The position numbers and the translations under genes are program-made. The notes under the pieces were generated by a model. That model was not told where the DNA came from and ran no database searches. It saw only the letters and a program-made list of their open reading frames with translations. This document shows positions 1 through 13,001 of a stretch of DNA of 64,000 bases, in pieces. Each line of letters starts with the position of its first letter. The first letter of the stretch is position 1. Origin of the DNA: Steinernema hermaphroditum (taxonomy: Eukaryota; Nematoda; Chromadorea; Rhabditida; Steinernematidae). The stretch covers positions 12,834,001 through 12,898,000 of the forward strand of contig CM059625.1 of NCBI GenBank assembly GCA_030435675.1. Direction: 5' to 3'.

Positions 1-1626
1 TTCGCAGCTGAGCAAATAATAACTGTCGAATGAAAGGAAGGGAAAACGATGTAAGCTGCACTGTCGATTAACTTTTTCTAGCAGTCGAATGAGTCACTGA
101 ACGAGCGATCGGCGTCGACGCTTCGCCACTTCATCCGCCCTACCGACTTCCACAGTGGCATTGGTGTCACTCCACTTACTTAGTTCTGATCGCGCAAAAT
201 TTATGTGCCTCCGTTCGTGTGTTAATTCTTGTTTAACTATTCACCGTAAACAGAGTCACGACGACTACTTTGATGTCGCGACTAACTTCGGTCCCTTCTT
301 GCCGTGAGTCATTAACGAAACGAAGCAGTGGATATGGATAGATATGGCGCGCCCGGCTCTAATTCATTGCTCGTTGGCGATAACGGCTGTTGCGTGGGGG
401 ACGAAACCTCACCACCTCCAAATTAGCATAGCTGTTGTCCGCGCCCATTCATCGCGCTCCCAGACCTGTCACCTGGCGGACGACGTTCCATTGGCATGAT
501 AGGTTCGTGTCGTTTCAACCGACGGCCGTGGTGCCGGTTGGACGGCGGACAGTGTCCTCGCGCGGACTGGCTCCACTGATTGCGCGGCGCGCGAACCAAG
601 GTGGTCAACTTGTCATGTTGTTCCTTCCCTCACCTGGCGTGTCCTCTTATCGCTGATCGTCGACACCGTGTCGCGGTGATGAGGCGCCGCGCACGAGGAC
701 GGAGGACGTCGTTCCTTGTCGTCGCCGTCGTCCACGTCGTACTGGCAGATGATAACTACTTGAATGGTCGTCGGACGTTGGTGGTGCCCGCCCGGGCTCT
801 ACGCGCACATCGCCATCGGTCGCCCGCCGGTCGTTGCGTTTGCTTGGCGTTAATCACGCTGGGCGCGACGTTCATTGTGTTTAGGCCCGCCCCTATCCTT
901 TTCTTTGTCTGGTGCTGTTGAGTGTATTTACCAGTGAGCAGGTCATTCCTCGTCTCCTTGCGCGCGAGCGCACTATATTGGTGTTGGTTTTGTATTTTGC
1001 ACACAACAGCGCCGCCGACGCCGCCACCGTCGACGTCGCCGCAGCCACCGACGACCGCCTATCTCCGCTCTCACTCGCGCCGTGCGCGAGCCGCGCGAAC
1101 TGATTGCACAGTGTGTGGCTTCCCTCCTCCCTCAACCCCCATCAATGCACTGATTTCTGCTGCTGCCCCTTTTCCCTCCTTTACCACCCTGCGCGCGAGT
1201 CCCTCATCTTATCGAGGTAGCCCGATTCGGTGCCCCGAAATGCATGCCATCGTCGTACCCCCTAACAACCATCACGGACGCGCTCCCCTCCCTGAGGTGG
1301 TTCCTTTTGCGCGCATGCGCACGCTCGTTTGGACCCCCTGCGATCAGCCTACGAGCACAATTGGAAGTGACGTCTACGTTGTTTTTTATCGATTATGTGC
1401 GCTCTGTGCTATGAGGTTGCATATCTTCCTAAGTTAAGTTTGGATCGTTCTTCGTTTTATCGAGCGTTAATAACTCGGACCACTTCCGCGTGCAAACAAA
1501 ACAGGTGTCATGTCGTCGAAGCAACGTTTGCACATTTCTTAACACTCGTCGAGAGAATATTCATATTGACCCTCTTGAGATATTTCGACACCGCGCCCTC
1601 ATCTTTCCGAGTCTGTCGCGCGACTC
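1..1626. other. Upstream region, no gene recognised
   Basis: No open frame here resembles a known protein. The overlapping frames between about 420 and 1440 are low-complexity and arginine/serine-rich, and look like chance frames in GC-rich DNA. The stretch probably contains promoter and 5' untranslated sequence of the GATA factor that starts near 1627. Confidence 0.5.
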
Positions 1627-2951
1627 ATGCCTCACTCACCGCCTTCATTCACTTCCTCCACCGCTGACGGTTTCCATTTTAGTCCAGCCCAACGTCAGCC
1701 TTATGAAGCGATGACCATGGTCGCTAATTCCGCGATTCCACTCAGTGCCGGTTCCGAAGCATGTGCATCCTGTCGGCAGCTGCACGCCGACATAAAAATG
1801 AGCGTTGCCCAGATCACAAGCAAAATCGATGAACTATTCGTGAAAATAGAGTCTCTGTCGGGTGGTTCCCCACGCCAATTCCGAGATATCACTCGGGAAC
1901 TGGGACTGTCGTCGGCAGAACACGACAATGACGATAAAGAGAGTCGAACGACGTCGGAAAACAACATGAAAGACGACAATGACAACGACGGTTCCGACGC
2001 CGGCGCCGAGGACATGAAAGGCGAAGCCTCGTCGCCCTCCATGACAGAGAACCATCACTCGCCACCAGCCCCCAGCGACGTGACCGACATCACTGAACCC
2101 ATCTCGCATCCAGTGTTCGTTTCTGTGTTTGCATGCACTTTGCAACAACGTCTTTTAGTGCGAGTACGGCAACGACAGCGTCAGTGAACCGTCCAAGTAA
2201 CGGAAGGAAACGGAAGCAGCCGAGAGATTCGTCGAAAAGGAATGACAGCAAACATGACAAACTGGAGCAGAGCAGTTTCGCCGACGACGCCATCAAGAGC
2301 GCCGAGTATTCGAATATGAACCTGAACGTTCTAGACAACTTTGCCCTCGCCCAACTGTCAAATTTACTGTTGTCAACAAACTCCACTTCAATGGATCCAC
2401 AAGCCCTTTGTCAACTATTATCACAACCGAACGCTGCCTTCCAACAACAATCGCCCGCTTCAACAACGCCAAACAGTGAAGAGTGCTCAATAAAAGAGGA
2501 GCAGAAGGACTCAGCCCTCGAGGTACGTATGTCGCGCATACAATGGTCGTAAACTGATCGTCACCTGCAGGAAGACGACACGGTGAAGTCGTCGACTTCT
2601 TCCGAATCACGGTGCAGTAACTGCATGACGACAAAAACAACTGCCTGGCGACGTGATTCAAACGGCAAACTTGTGTGTAATGCGTGTGGTCTCTACTTCC
2701 GGTTACACAGGGTAAGCGCTATCGTTCGGTCGTTCTAAGCCCTACCGTATCCGTCGTTGCAGACAAACAGGCCTGTGCACATGCGGAAGGACTTCATTCA
2801 GCAACGTTTTCGAAGACGAACTGGCAAGGACGAAGAGGTGAACAATTCAGCCCAAAACGTCCTTTCGTCTTTAATAGGGCTGTGCCCTCCAAACACCGGA
2901 TCGCATTTCTCAAATTTCCTTGAGTCGCATAATCAAACAGCAACGCTTTAA
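1627..2951 (+). CDS. GATA-type zinc finger transcription factor (EGL-18/ELT-6-like)
   Basis: Four exons: 1627-2114, 2159-2522, 2571-2711 and 2763-2951, with introns of 44, 48 and 51 nt, giving about 393 residues. Exons 3 and 4 encode one GATA finger with cysteine spacing C-x2-C-x17-C-x2-C (CSNC ... CNAC), including the core TTAWRRD and [10 protein letters not shown] basic tail ([17 protein letters not shown]) follows. Such fingers bind WGATAR sites in the nucleus. The [15 protein letters not shown] tail is what I associate with nematode EGL-18/ELT-6, which act in epidermal seam and vulval fate; this orthology is from memory. The N-terminal half has a CASC pair, a helical segment and a long acidic Asp/Asn-rich region. 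The start is uncertain: an in-frame ATG at 1711 would remove 28 residues. Confidence 0.8.
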
Positions 2952-4110
2952 TTTCTTTTCTTATTTTATCACTGGTTAGGTTATGCTCGTCTCCGGTTGT
3001 CCCTAGCGGATCACTTCCTTAATAAGTCTCTCAATCAGTCCCAACTGTAAATGCCCATTCCTTTCATAATAACATCGTTCTTCTGCATAATATTCACTTC
3101 GATTTCAGCATAATACTGTTACTTCCCGAGCTTTACACTTTCCTTTTTCCTTCTCCTTCTCCTCGATGCTCTTATCACCGAAGCATTAATTTCCTCTGTC
3201 ATGATTTCATTCCACAGCATTTCCATTGCGTTTCCGATGTTCTCAAGCACTCACTCCGTATCCATCTCATCTCTCTTATTGCATGCATAATGGCATTTTC
3301 TCTTGATCCTCCACTCTCCTGTATATAGCCCCTTTGATCCCGAACTGCAACACGAGAAGTTGTGTTAGTCGCGGTATATTACCGGTTTTTGCTCTCCTCC
3401 ACCATGGGTTATTCGTCATAATAAGCAGTCTTAGCATAATAATGCGTTATTTCCGGCAGCAACTGTAGTCTTGTGGCGTAAAACGTGGTTTCTCTTCTTA
3501 AAGGTCCTCTGATTGAGCTTGTTCATCCTGGGTTGTTCTTCCTCCCCCCCCCCCCACATCTGCCCCGTTTTTATTTATTGTTAATCCAGTTATTCGCCTC
3601 ACTTCCAGTCCACTTCAACCATTGATTCCCCAATGTTGTGATATGTATATGCGTAATTGAGCCGTTCCCCAAATGTGATCTTGATCTTGCAGCTGTTGGC
3701 TTTTACAACTTACGACTTTACTTCTTCATCGATTTCATTCCAAATCTCTCTTTTTCCGTTTCTCTCGTTTCCCAAATGCGGTACATATCAATTTGCCCCT
3801 ATTTATTTGTTGTGTATGTATGCTGTTCCCAAATGATGATGAAGTAAAAACGTGAAATCAGAAAGCTTCGGTGGGGCGCAAATTACATGATAATTGGTTT
3901 CGCTGGCTTCGTTGTTCGGTCGTTGATGTGGGAAGAGATTAAATGGAGAGATCTCCTGCTACAAGTCATCGCCTCGCTTTCATGTCCTTTCCAGAAACTA
4001 CGGTAGTTCGGTGTTGACCCGGAGAGTGCGTAAAATCGCAAACTTTATATGTACAAACATGTATACACCTCAACAGCAAACAAAACATAACGAGTCGCCT
4101 TCCCTGACGC
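2952..4110. other. Intergenic, tail-to-tail between GATA factor and slo-1
   Basis: This AT/pyrimidine-rich sequence has no supported gene. It includes a C tract at about 3544-3555. It probably holds the 3' untranslated regions of the two convergent genes. Confidence 0.5.
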
Positions 4111-7100
4111 CTATATCAAATTCTTTCCGGGCTCGTATTCGAGGCCCGGATCGAATTGCTCGAGCACGAATACCTGCAAACAGCGCGTTAGGCGACAGTG
4201 GACGAGAAACTCAGATGGCTTACGTAGTCACTGCTTAGCACGCGCAGTTCGGACGGCGGATTGGTGATCACATAGCGTTTGTTGGACTCGGACGACGTCT
4301 GATCGTGCAGACGGTAGAGTCCTATGCACAGCTGCCCGTGTTTCTTCAGCGCTCGGCTGAACATTTGACCATATGAAGAACCCGTCTGTAATTGGCAGAA
4401 TTAACCTTTCACTACGACTTGTTTTCTGCGCTTAAAGGACGAACTGAACTTTATCTTATATTTTTTGTTGACACTAATCCACGAGGTTCGGAAAGGTCAC
4501 CAGAACACTGAATCCCCTCATTACGGCGATTATCCTGTTTTGCAAAACGCGCACTATTTTCGAACGTCGGAGGAAAAGCTTTTTCCTTTTGTATCATTGT
4601 TGCTTCATAATTGATCTCATTCACGTGGAGCTGCATCGAAGACCAGTTCTGCTGACTCAACCACAGGTCGCTGCTTTCCTCGCTTTTCATTTAGCCACCA
4701 ATTGTAATGAGTCGCAAGAAAAAGTGCCCAGTTTTATGATGGTCGCAGGTGCGTTCCAGTCGATGCCCCTTATGTCTATCTGCGGCGGCACTCACCGTAA
4801 TTCCCTCAAACGGATGGTCTTGCAAGGATATTTGCGAAATTCGACAACGGTCGCGGTTGCGGAGGGTCTCTTGGGTGCTATATCCCCCGCGCAAACCGGC
4901 TCCCTCGGCGAGGATCAACTCCAACTCCGGAGTCGCTCCACCTGACACCAGTGTCCGGATCAAGGTCAGCGCTGAGTCATTAAAGTACGTCTGCAAAATT
5001 CACTCTTCGCATAGTAATTCGGACCGAGGGCACGCACCGTGCTCATCAATGAGTCGAGCACCGAGATGGCGAACGCGGTGCCGCAAGCGAACGGCTGCGT
5101 CAGGTACAACTCGGTGTCGGGGTCGTCATCGTCGTCCTGATCGAGGAACTGCACGTTCGAGTCATTCACCAGCTCTGTGATCATAGGCACGTTCGTGCCG
5201 AACTTGGCCCCTTTCTTCTGTAGAGACATCGGACTACCGATAGGGGACACCCCGCCGCCCCTGTTCGGATAGATGATTCCCAGAGTGTCGTCAAACTGAA
5301 ACGACCCAATTATCACGGATGAAAGGCATGCGTCATGTGATAAAACCTGCATCGCCTTGATGTTCAACGAGGCCAGAATCGCCTCTTTATCAGCGAGTGT
5401 GGGATCTTCGTTGGGATTGGGAATGCGCGCCGAGATGATAACGCACATATCGCACAGATTGATGTTCACCGCGCGAAGATCGGCGCGCGATAACGGTGAT
5501 CCCTGTTTATCACACGAATTAATGATGTTCTTTGCGCTGCGAAAACCACTTACGTTGAGAATCGAAATTTTGGGCAGATTGTATAGGGTCTTCCACTCAC
5601 GCTTGATGTACTCTACGTCGCCGACGATGACGACGTGCTTCAGTTCGTGGTAATGGAAGTTCGACGCTCTGAGGGGCATTACGAAGTTGCGCAGTCCGAT
5701 AAGAGGAGACTCCTTATCAGCAAACAAGCACACCACCACGTGCCCGTTGAGCACAGTCATCGCTGCTTGGTGCCGATCCTGAATTCGCAATATTCGACTT
5801 TGATAAGCTATCAGTGAAGCGGTTCTCATCGACAGCAAATTTGTAATTTTGAGCGTTACAAGATTGACACTGCTGTTTTGATGGATTACATAACCTGCTA
5901 CCTGTTTTGGGGTGAGAAACACGGTTAAGTGCCCGTTCCACACAGTGTAATGTTTCTCATCTGAGTCGCAACGTTCGTGTCAATCTAAGAAGTACCCCAA
6001 CGTACAAAAACCATACAGATTTGAAGTAAAAAATGTGTGGTCAACGCTGTCAAGGTCGAGTCTTTTGTCTTTGGAGAAGTTTATCAGATCAGAAGACTTT
6101 ATCGCCGGAGCCATTAACATCGAGAACCTGCGCAATGAACCTTGATAAGGGTTCATATGGAGGAAATTCGAAAATGCCACGTGATCACTCTCCTCCGATT
6201 TGAATGTCACACAAAGAACGGCTACAGTAATCACTGATAATTACGAATGAACGAATCAGCGTCATGAATCACTCAGTGACGCAACGTTGACTTGAGCACG
6301 CTTTTCGGTGACGAAAGTGTGTCTAACCTTTTGTGATGTGAACAACTTCTTGCAGCACTGATTTGTTGAACACAAGTTGCAAGTTCAATACGACTTAATT
6401 TTGAAACAAACTGAGAATTCACAGTGGTTGGATATGGCGTTCAAATGCCGATTTTCAAAATAGTTATAGGTGATGGAAAGCGTTCTTCACGTACAAAAAA
6501 GACAAATATAACATTTCAGTTTTTGACGGGAAATTTCATGACAGAAAAGGCCCTTACTTATCATCGTGTGATGAGCCAATTAAGCTACAAGATCGATTAG
6601 CTCTCTTTGAATCACTTACCAAAACGCACTCCTCGATCGCCCTTGGGGGGCAATAGTGGAACATGCCCGTACTGTCGTACTTCATGTCCTGTGTCTCAAA
6701 CTCTTTTGAAGGGTCTTTGTGTGCAGGCGGCGACGACATGTTCAGCGAGTTCCGTCTACAATAGACCACACACATAAACCGCGCGTCTTCGCCGACGTAC
6801 CGCATATCGTGATAAGGCCGCACGGGAGGCACATTCGGGTCTTGATTGGCACTTGATCTGACTGAAAGCCGACCCTTCGGAGACGCTATCTGCGAGGTCC
6901 TCGTTTTACCGTAATCCGTGTCGTCGTTCGGTAAAATGCTTTCGTACCCGTTTTGCATTCGCATCTCTAAAAAACAAATCGGCAATATGGAGGCATTACA
7001 CGCTCCCTTGAGCTTGTTTATCCTATCGCGATTGCTTTTTTATGAACCCGCACTGGGACACTTTGGAACCGCGGCTGTCTAGCCGTCGCGTGAGAGTTCG

Positions 7101-10100
7101 TATCTCGGAAAGGGAGTTTTCCTTTCCAGCGACTTTGATTGATTCCAACAAGCATTTACGTTAATTGGCCTGTTGTTTACTCGCTGCTCAGTGGTCAATC
7201 TTCCGACATCCAAAAAGCGGCGAGAACATCGATATCCCGGAAATAGACGAATTTATCGCTACTGCAAAATCTCTATCCGCTTTGTAGAATATTATTTACA
7301 ATATTCCCTCATCGTTAGCTCATTACTCGTGTCAAAATGGTGAACTTCCGAGAGTCTCTGCTTCCTGTATAGTCGTTTAAATTGCACAGTAATGACTGTT
7401 TGTGAATGATTCCATCCGGTCCGTTCGCAGTTTCGAAATAGCTTTTTGATATTACACAGACCTTTCGGCGTGTGCAAGAAGAAAAGACATACGGTAGCTG
7501 AAGGTCGGGCCCTAGCAAAGAGGCCCTCCTACACATCCCTTCTCAGTGTCTTTGTCTCGCTTTTCGATGACCGAAAACCTTCGTCTAAAAGCCTTGTTTT
7601 GTGTCTGAGAACAATGGAAGCCAAGGCGACCCCAATCTGCACTTTCGACTTCTCTCATTTTGGCACTCACCCGTTCTCTTAGACAGCTGGACATGTTTCG
7701 TTCCTTTGCGGAAGAGCGCTACTGAAAGGAGATTCAGTCAGTCGGAAAAGGTCTAATTCGCTAAAAGCTTACGATTTCGGCATTTGCATTTTTTGATGAG
7801 AGTCACGTCTAGCACGTCTTCGTGGCACTGTTTGCACCAGTAGAACGCCCTCTTCACTTCGTCGGCCGACTGTGCGATGAAGAATCCCTGCGTTTGTGGC
7901 TGGATTATCGTGTTGGAGCCCGGGTTGATGGCAATGTTGCATTCCTTCTTTTCGATGTCCTTTAACTCGATCGCCAGCAGCAGCAGGCCCAGTCGCGAAA
8001 AGAGTAAACTAGGCGAAATGGCCAATTAGAGGGCGAAGTGCAAATTTGGTTGAGCAAAAGAAGGAAAGTAGGAGCCGCTCCGTTGTTAGACACCCAAAGT
8101 GACTGTTAGTCCAAATGATCTGGTGCGGTGCTGCTCGGTGCCCGGACAAGACAAAACAGAGAAAACGGGTGATTACGTCAGTGGGAAAAGGAAAAAGAGG
8201 AAGGAGAGCAGAGGTCAGTTAATGGCATGCGAGGAAAGGTGCTCAGGGAAAGGTACTCTCAATTCTGCTTACTGAGCCGCTTCGGGGAACGACATTCCCA
8301 CGAAGCTGTGCGACAATGTGTCCGTGTACATCTCCATTCCGGCCCCGCATAAGTAGAGACTTAACCAATCGGGAGTGTGTCTCGACTAAAACCATTCACA
8401 TTTTCATCAACTCATATTCGCTACAACAACGACAATGGAAAAGAGTGAAAGTGCGATTAATGAACTACGCAGAGAAGAGCACTAAACAAGCGAAAAGAAA
8501 GTTTTCGGATAAGTGCGCCGTGCAGAGAAGATGCTCTTAAGAGAGGAGGAAAGACTTACTCGGCTGCCTCCGGGAAACCCATGCCGACGTAGGAGTGCGA
8601 CAGTGTCTCCGTGTACATCTCCATGCCCGCTCCACGCAGGTAGTCGTTGAGCCACTGAGGAGTGTGTGGCGACTGTAACACACGGTTAGTGAGAGCACGG
8701 GGCGGTTAAGCATGACGTAAGGAGGTTCAGAAGACACACGCATGCGCCATTCAAAGATAGGAACAAACGCTCACCGTTTTGAACGAACGCATGGCGAAGA
8801 GGTTCGCCATCATGGTGGAGAAGCCTGGGGCCAGGCACGACTGTGCGATGAAGCCGAGTTTCAGCTCTGCCAGGCAGATAACGTCGTCGCCACGACGCCA
8901 GTCCCAGCTGGGAATATTCAGCAGATATGCCTATTTGAGGGGTATTTTCGTTTCAGACTCGAACGCTCACGAACCTTGTTATGGTACTGCATAAGCTGCA
9001 CGATCACGCGGATGTCGGACGAGTAGTTCTTGATTGAGATGACGCGCATGATGTTGGCTGCGTCTTCGGCGTCGGGATCGCTGCTGTACTTGTTGGCCAG
9101 CACCAGGCACGCATCCGCCTCGTCCACTTTCACTCGGGACAAGTCGATTGAGTCCATGACAGTGCCCGTGAAGAACTTCACCTTCGTGAATTGCCTCTTG
9201 AACAGTCCCTCAAGCTCCAGATCCGGCGGCACCCGATGCAGAAACACCACCTCCACGTCAACGTCTTCTCGATCTTCGTGCAGAAAGTCTTGCAGGAAGT
9301 GGCTCACTGACTCGAATGTAATGTACCCGCAGACAACGATATGCCTAAACAAACAAAAAATGATTAATCCCGTTTGTATCGGGTTACTAAGAACTTTTTG
9401 CCATGTTCGCCCTTGTATTCGCCTCCGTATTTTTGCCGTTGGCCAATAAGGTCCGCGATTTCTGGTACGTAACTGGCAAACATTGCCTGAAGGAAAACAA
9501 ACATCATGAGTAGCGGTATACGGTAGGCAGAAAGAACTCACCAAGCCACCGAGAATGAAGAACACCATGAACACGCGGCCCAGAATCGTGGTACAGTAGA
9601 TGTCACCGTAGCCGACAGTGGACATGGTGACAAGGAGGAAGTACACGCAATCCCAGTAGGTGATACGGTGGGTGTTAGCGAATTCCTTAAAAGGATCTCC
9701 GCTGTTCTCGAGCTATAATTTAGAAAATTGGATTTGGACGGGAGCCAAGAGGTGCCTACCACATGAATAACACCTGCTCCTGTTAAGCAGACAGCAACAA
9801 AAATAGACAACAACTGAGTTAAGCGAATCGACGAAGATGTCTTGAGCACATTGAGATATTGAAGAATATCAGGCACTGTCATAAGGCGGAGGGCACGGAG
9901 GAAGCGAAGGCCAAGCCAATTTCGCTCGAGGTAAATCGCGACGAAACTCGGCGGAATGGTACAGAAGTCGACAATTGAGAACACATCTAACAGGAACCAT
10001 ACTTTGTCGGACGCGGCGATGAACTAAAGAGTTACTTCGTCTCTCTCAGCGATTGGGACAGAAGAGCTTACTCGAATAAAGAAGTATATCAAGAAAAATA

Positions 10101-10750
10101 TATTGAAACCTAAATCTATCTGTTGTGACGGACTTTCGGACCAGGGAATGCAAGTTTCCACTTGAAAGTTGGGACTGTAATGATATGCTCAGCGCAGTAG
10201 GAGGATACATTACTCACTGTGAAGCGTCGTAGAAGTAAATTCCAAGTGAACCGAGGGAGAGAATGAATACGAGAACGACGAGAATCCGGCCTGTCATGCT
10301 CTGGCCGGAAATGAGCTCTCCGGCCCAGTCTTTCGCTTCTGTCATCCATCCTATTTGCACTTGCTCCTCTTTGATTTGGAACCCGTCGAACTCCGTTTTG
10401 ACGTTCACGCTCTTCGCCGCCGGTCCACCGTCAGCCGTGGTAACGAGCTCAACGTCATCGCGCTCTCGTCGCTGGCAGAAGAGGTGCGTGACGATTCGCC
10501 AGATCACAACCAGTAGCATGGAAACACAAAACGTCACTATGCTAAAGCGAACGTTCGTCGTAAATGGGAATGCAGGGTGTGTTTACCTGGACAAGAGGAA
10601 GCACCAGTACTTGCGCGTCTCGAGACACTTTCGCTCCTCATCGGACAGTTCGTCCCGAGTCATGTTGCAATGCATCGGAAAGGCGAAAGGCGTCTGGGCG
10701 AAGCCCTTGAGCTGCGAGCCCCCACCTGAGTGATGGAAGACGTCGGCCAT
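4111..10750 (-). CDS. slo-1: BK-type calcium- and voltage-gated potassium channel SLO-1
   Basis: Seventeen coding exons per transcript give about 1132 residues, close to nematode SLO-1. In transcript order: 10587-10750, 10218-10541, 10072-10174, 9760-10023, 9542-9712, 9395-9486, 8975-9344, 8775-8930, one of 8560-8672 or 8273-8385, 7773-8008, 6620-6966, 5554-5778, 5347-5502, 5038-5295, 4796-4990, 4224-4385, 4111-4173. Visible parts are the S0 helix, the voltage sensor ([19 protein letters not shown]), the selectivity filter TVGYGD near residue 319, both RCK domains, and a calcium bowl with the acidic run DQDDDDDPD near residue 960. The channel repolarises nerve and muscle, and SLO-1 is the known target of emodepside. 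If the last intron (4174-4223) were retained, the C terminus would change and end after a few codons. Confidence 0.95.
8273..8385 (-). other. slo-1: slo-1 alternative exon, copy A (distal)
   Basis: This 113-nt exon encodes [20 protein letters not shown] and onward to FPEAAQ. It has a clean TTTTAG acceptor and a GTAAGC donor. It is homologous along its whole length to the exon at 8560-8672, has the same phase, and is fully open. It lies in the RCK1-RCK2 linker/RCK2 entry region of the channel. Confidence 0.85.
8560..8672 (-). other. slo-1: slo-1 alternative exon, copy B (proximal)
   Basis: This 113-nt exon encodes [20 protein letters not shown] and onward to FPEAAE, which is close to the canonical BK sequence. 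It has a TTACAG acceptor and a GTAAGT donor. Because 113 is not a multiple of three, including both copies or neither would break the frame. Mutually exclusive use with copy A is therefore expected. Confidence 0.9.
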
Positions 10751-13001
10751 TTTCGGACGTTTCTCTGAGGATCACTGACAGATAAGCGGAAACAGTGGGG
10801 GCGCTCCGCTCACATCATGCGGCAAAGACAGGCGTTGAAGACAGGCCGATTACGTATAGTCCGTGGCCACGATGAGAGATGATGGGATCGACAGATCCGA
10901 GGGTCTGAGGGTTGAGGACTACGGGCCGGCTGCAGTCAGTCAGCGGTCGACCACCCGGCGGCCGAGTAGCCGATGCCTCGTCTTCGGCTTGTTATGTTGC
11001 CGGCAGCGGTCCTCGCTTGGCTTCACAAAACGGCTCGCCTCCCTCACTTGTCTCGCGTCAGCGATGGCCAAAGACAACACGCTGCTAGCTTGGACGGACC
11101 GAACGACCGGCAGCAAGACCAGCGCGCATTCAGGAAGAGGAATAAAATTTCTCCGGCGACGACGGCGGGAGGGACTCGACCGCCGCAAGCGCTTTTCAAC
11201 TCGCACCCTCTTCCGAGGCCCGTCAATATCCAGCGTTAGCAAGCCGATCAATATCCAGACGCTCCGACGTTAGATAATTTCGGCGTTTTGCTCTCTTACA
11301 CATGTCCACTCATTCGGCAGTTTGCCAATTGCAATCACGTAAATCGGCTAATTTCCCATCGGATTCTCCAACCTTCGCTTCTCATTTGCGTGACGTTCCG
11401 TCGACAACAACTACACCGACAACATACTGCTGAGAACGCCAGCTGCGTAATGTCTCCGAAGGATACGGTAGACGCAGATCCGTCGGCAGACAACGTTTTG
11501 CCACTCCTAAAATATGCGTCGATAATTCAATTAGACGGGCATGTCATTATGCCTAAGATTTGTCGTTAATGTTGTTTAGTGGCCATTGTGCCTATCAAGG
11601 CGCCGAAAGATTGATCCCTAAAGCTTTTAGAGACCGGCCGTCTGACTAACAATATGCACCTCAGAATAGTTAAAAACGGGCGAGCTTTTTGAAACTTTCG
11701 AATTTGCGCTTGTTGCGAACATGTGGGGAGTTCAGTGCTGCTTAGAAGAATCACCGTTTAGCGGTAGCAATCCGCTGAGTGAATGTTCCAGTCCACATTC
11801 TACAACGTACAACAACATTGTGTTTTCCAGCAAAGATCAGTGCTCAGCAAAGGTTAGAATTCATAAATGTTACCGTGATATTTCGTTGATCAAGGCTTTG
11901 ATTAGATGCCCTCTGCCGGATACTTTGATTTATTCGCCCTCGTTGTGTATTTTATTTTGTTTTTCGTCGGACAAATTTCGTGCACAGTTCGACCATTAGA
12001 GGGATTTAGCTCGTCTGTTTTCGGAACAATGCTTCCGGCTCTCCGTCCAAATAACGTGCTATCCGAGAATGATGTCACGAGTCAATGCCGACGGCGTCAC
12101 TGGAAGCGAGCATTTGCATCCATCATTCAGTAAACTTTTTAAGAAGCAAGAAAGAGCACGCCCGAGCACTGGTATTGTTCCTACAAAAATATAAATATGC
12201 TCACTATCTCATGACAATGTGGCAATGTGATATGTTTATTATGATCGAAAATTAAATGACAATTCTGACACTTCTGTTACATCTAAGACTAACGAGCTTC
12301 AGAATGAACACGTCCATTTGATCAAATATGAGGTTCATGTAATTAGATCGGCGAAACGCTTCCAATTATTCGCAGCGTCCGAACCCGTCAACGTAATTAA
12401 GTGTCTGGGCCGGTAGTGAATCTACGGCGACGGATAAGTTCACCGTCTAAATGTTGCCATTCGAAACTCAAAGGCTCATAGCAAATGCATTAAAGAAACT
12501 AGTAGTTACAAGATGAATGGACGCTTTTATGCTGAATCATTGGATGGATGTGATAATGGGTTTATACCAGAAAAAGAAAAAAAAGTAAAGGGCTGCAACG
12601 ATATATTACTGAAAATTTCAGTTTAACATCTAACATCTACATGAGTGTAACATTTGCCAGACCAAAAAAACAGAAATTCAAGACATTTAGTAGTATGGAA
12701 ACAAATTCCATCTAAACCGAGGAGTCCCGTTTCTTCAGACCCAAGAGTGTATACGATCGGCCTTATGATTACAAAGACGGAAGCTTTCGAACTTTCTTGG
12801 GGCCCTTTGAGAGTATCGGAAACTTCGTGAGTTTGAGATAAGCACAGATCACAGTACCACATTAGCGGTCCCGTGGCGAATACCCTTCGAAGCGCAGTAC
12901 TAGCAAGAAAGTGAGACGGAAATTATGCTCCGCGAATTATGCGTTAAAAATTAGCTTTCCTTTGTAACTTAAGACTCTGTAAGTTAACTTTTGTGTTGCA
13001 G
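10751..13001. other. Divergent intergenic region between slo-1 and the oxidoreductase gene
   Basis: About 2.2 kb separates two divergently transcribed starts, so it should contain both promoters and 5' untranslated regions. Short open frames at 10860-11270, 11290-11570 and 11720-12130 show no recognisable protein features. A splice-acceptor-like TTGTGTTGCAG lies directly before the ATG at 13002, consistent with a 5' UTR intron or trans-splicing. Confidence 0.5.

Noticed and set aside
922..1437. A 171-codon frame upstream of the GATA gene
   Set aside because: Low-complexity composition, overlapped by open frames in other phases, no recognisable domain.
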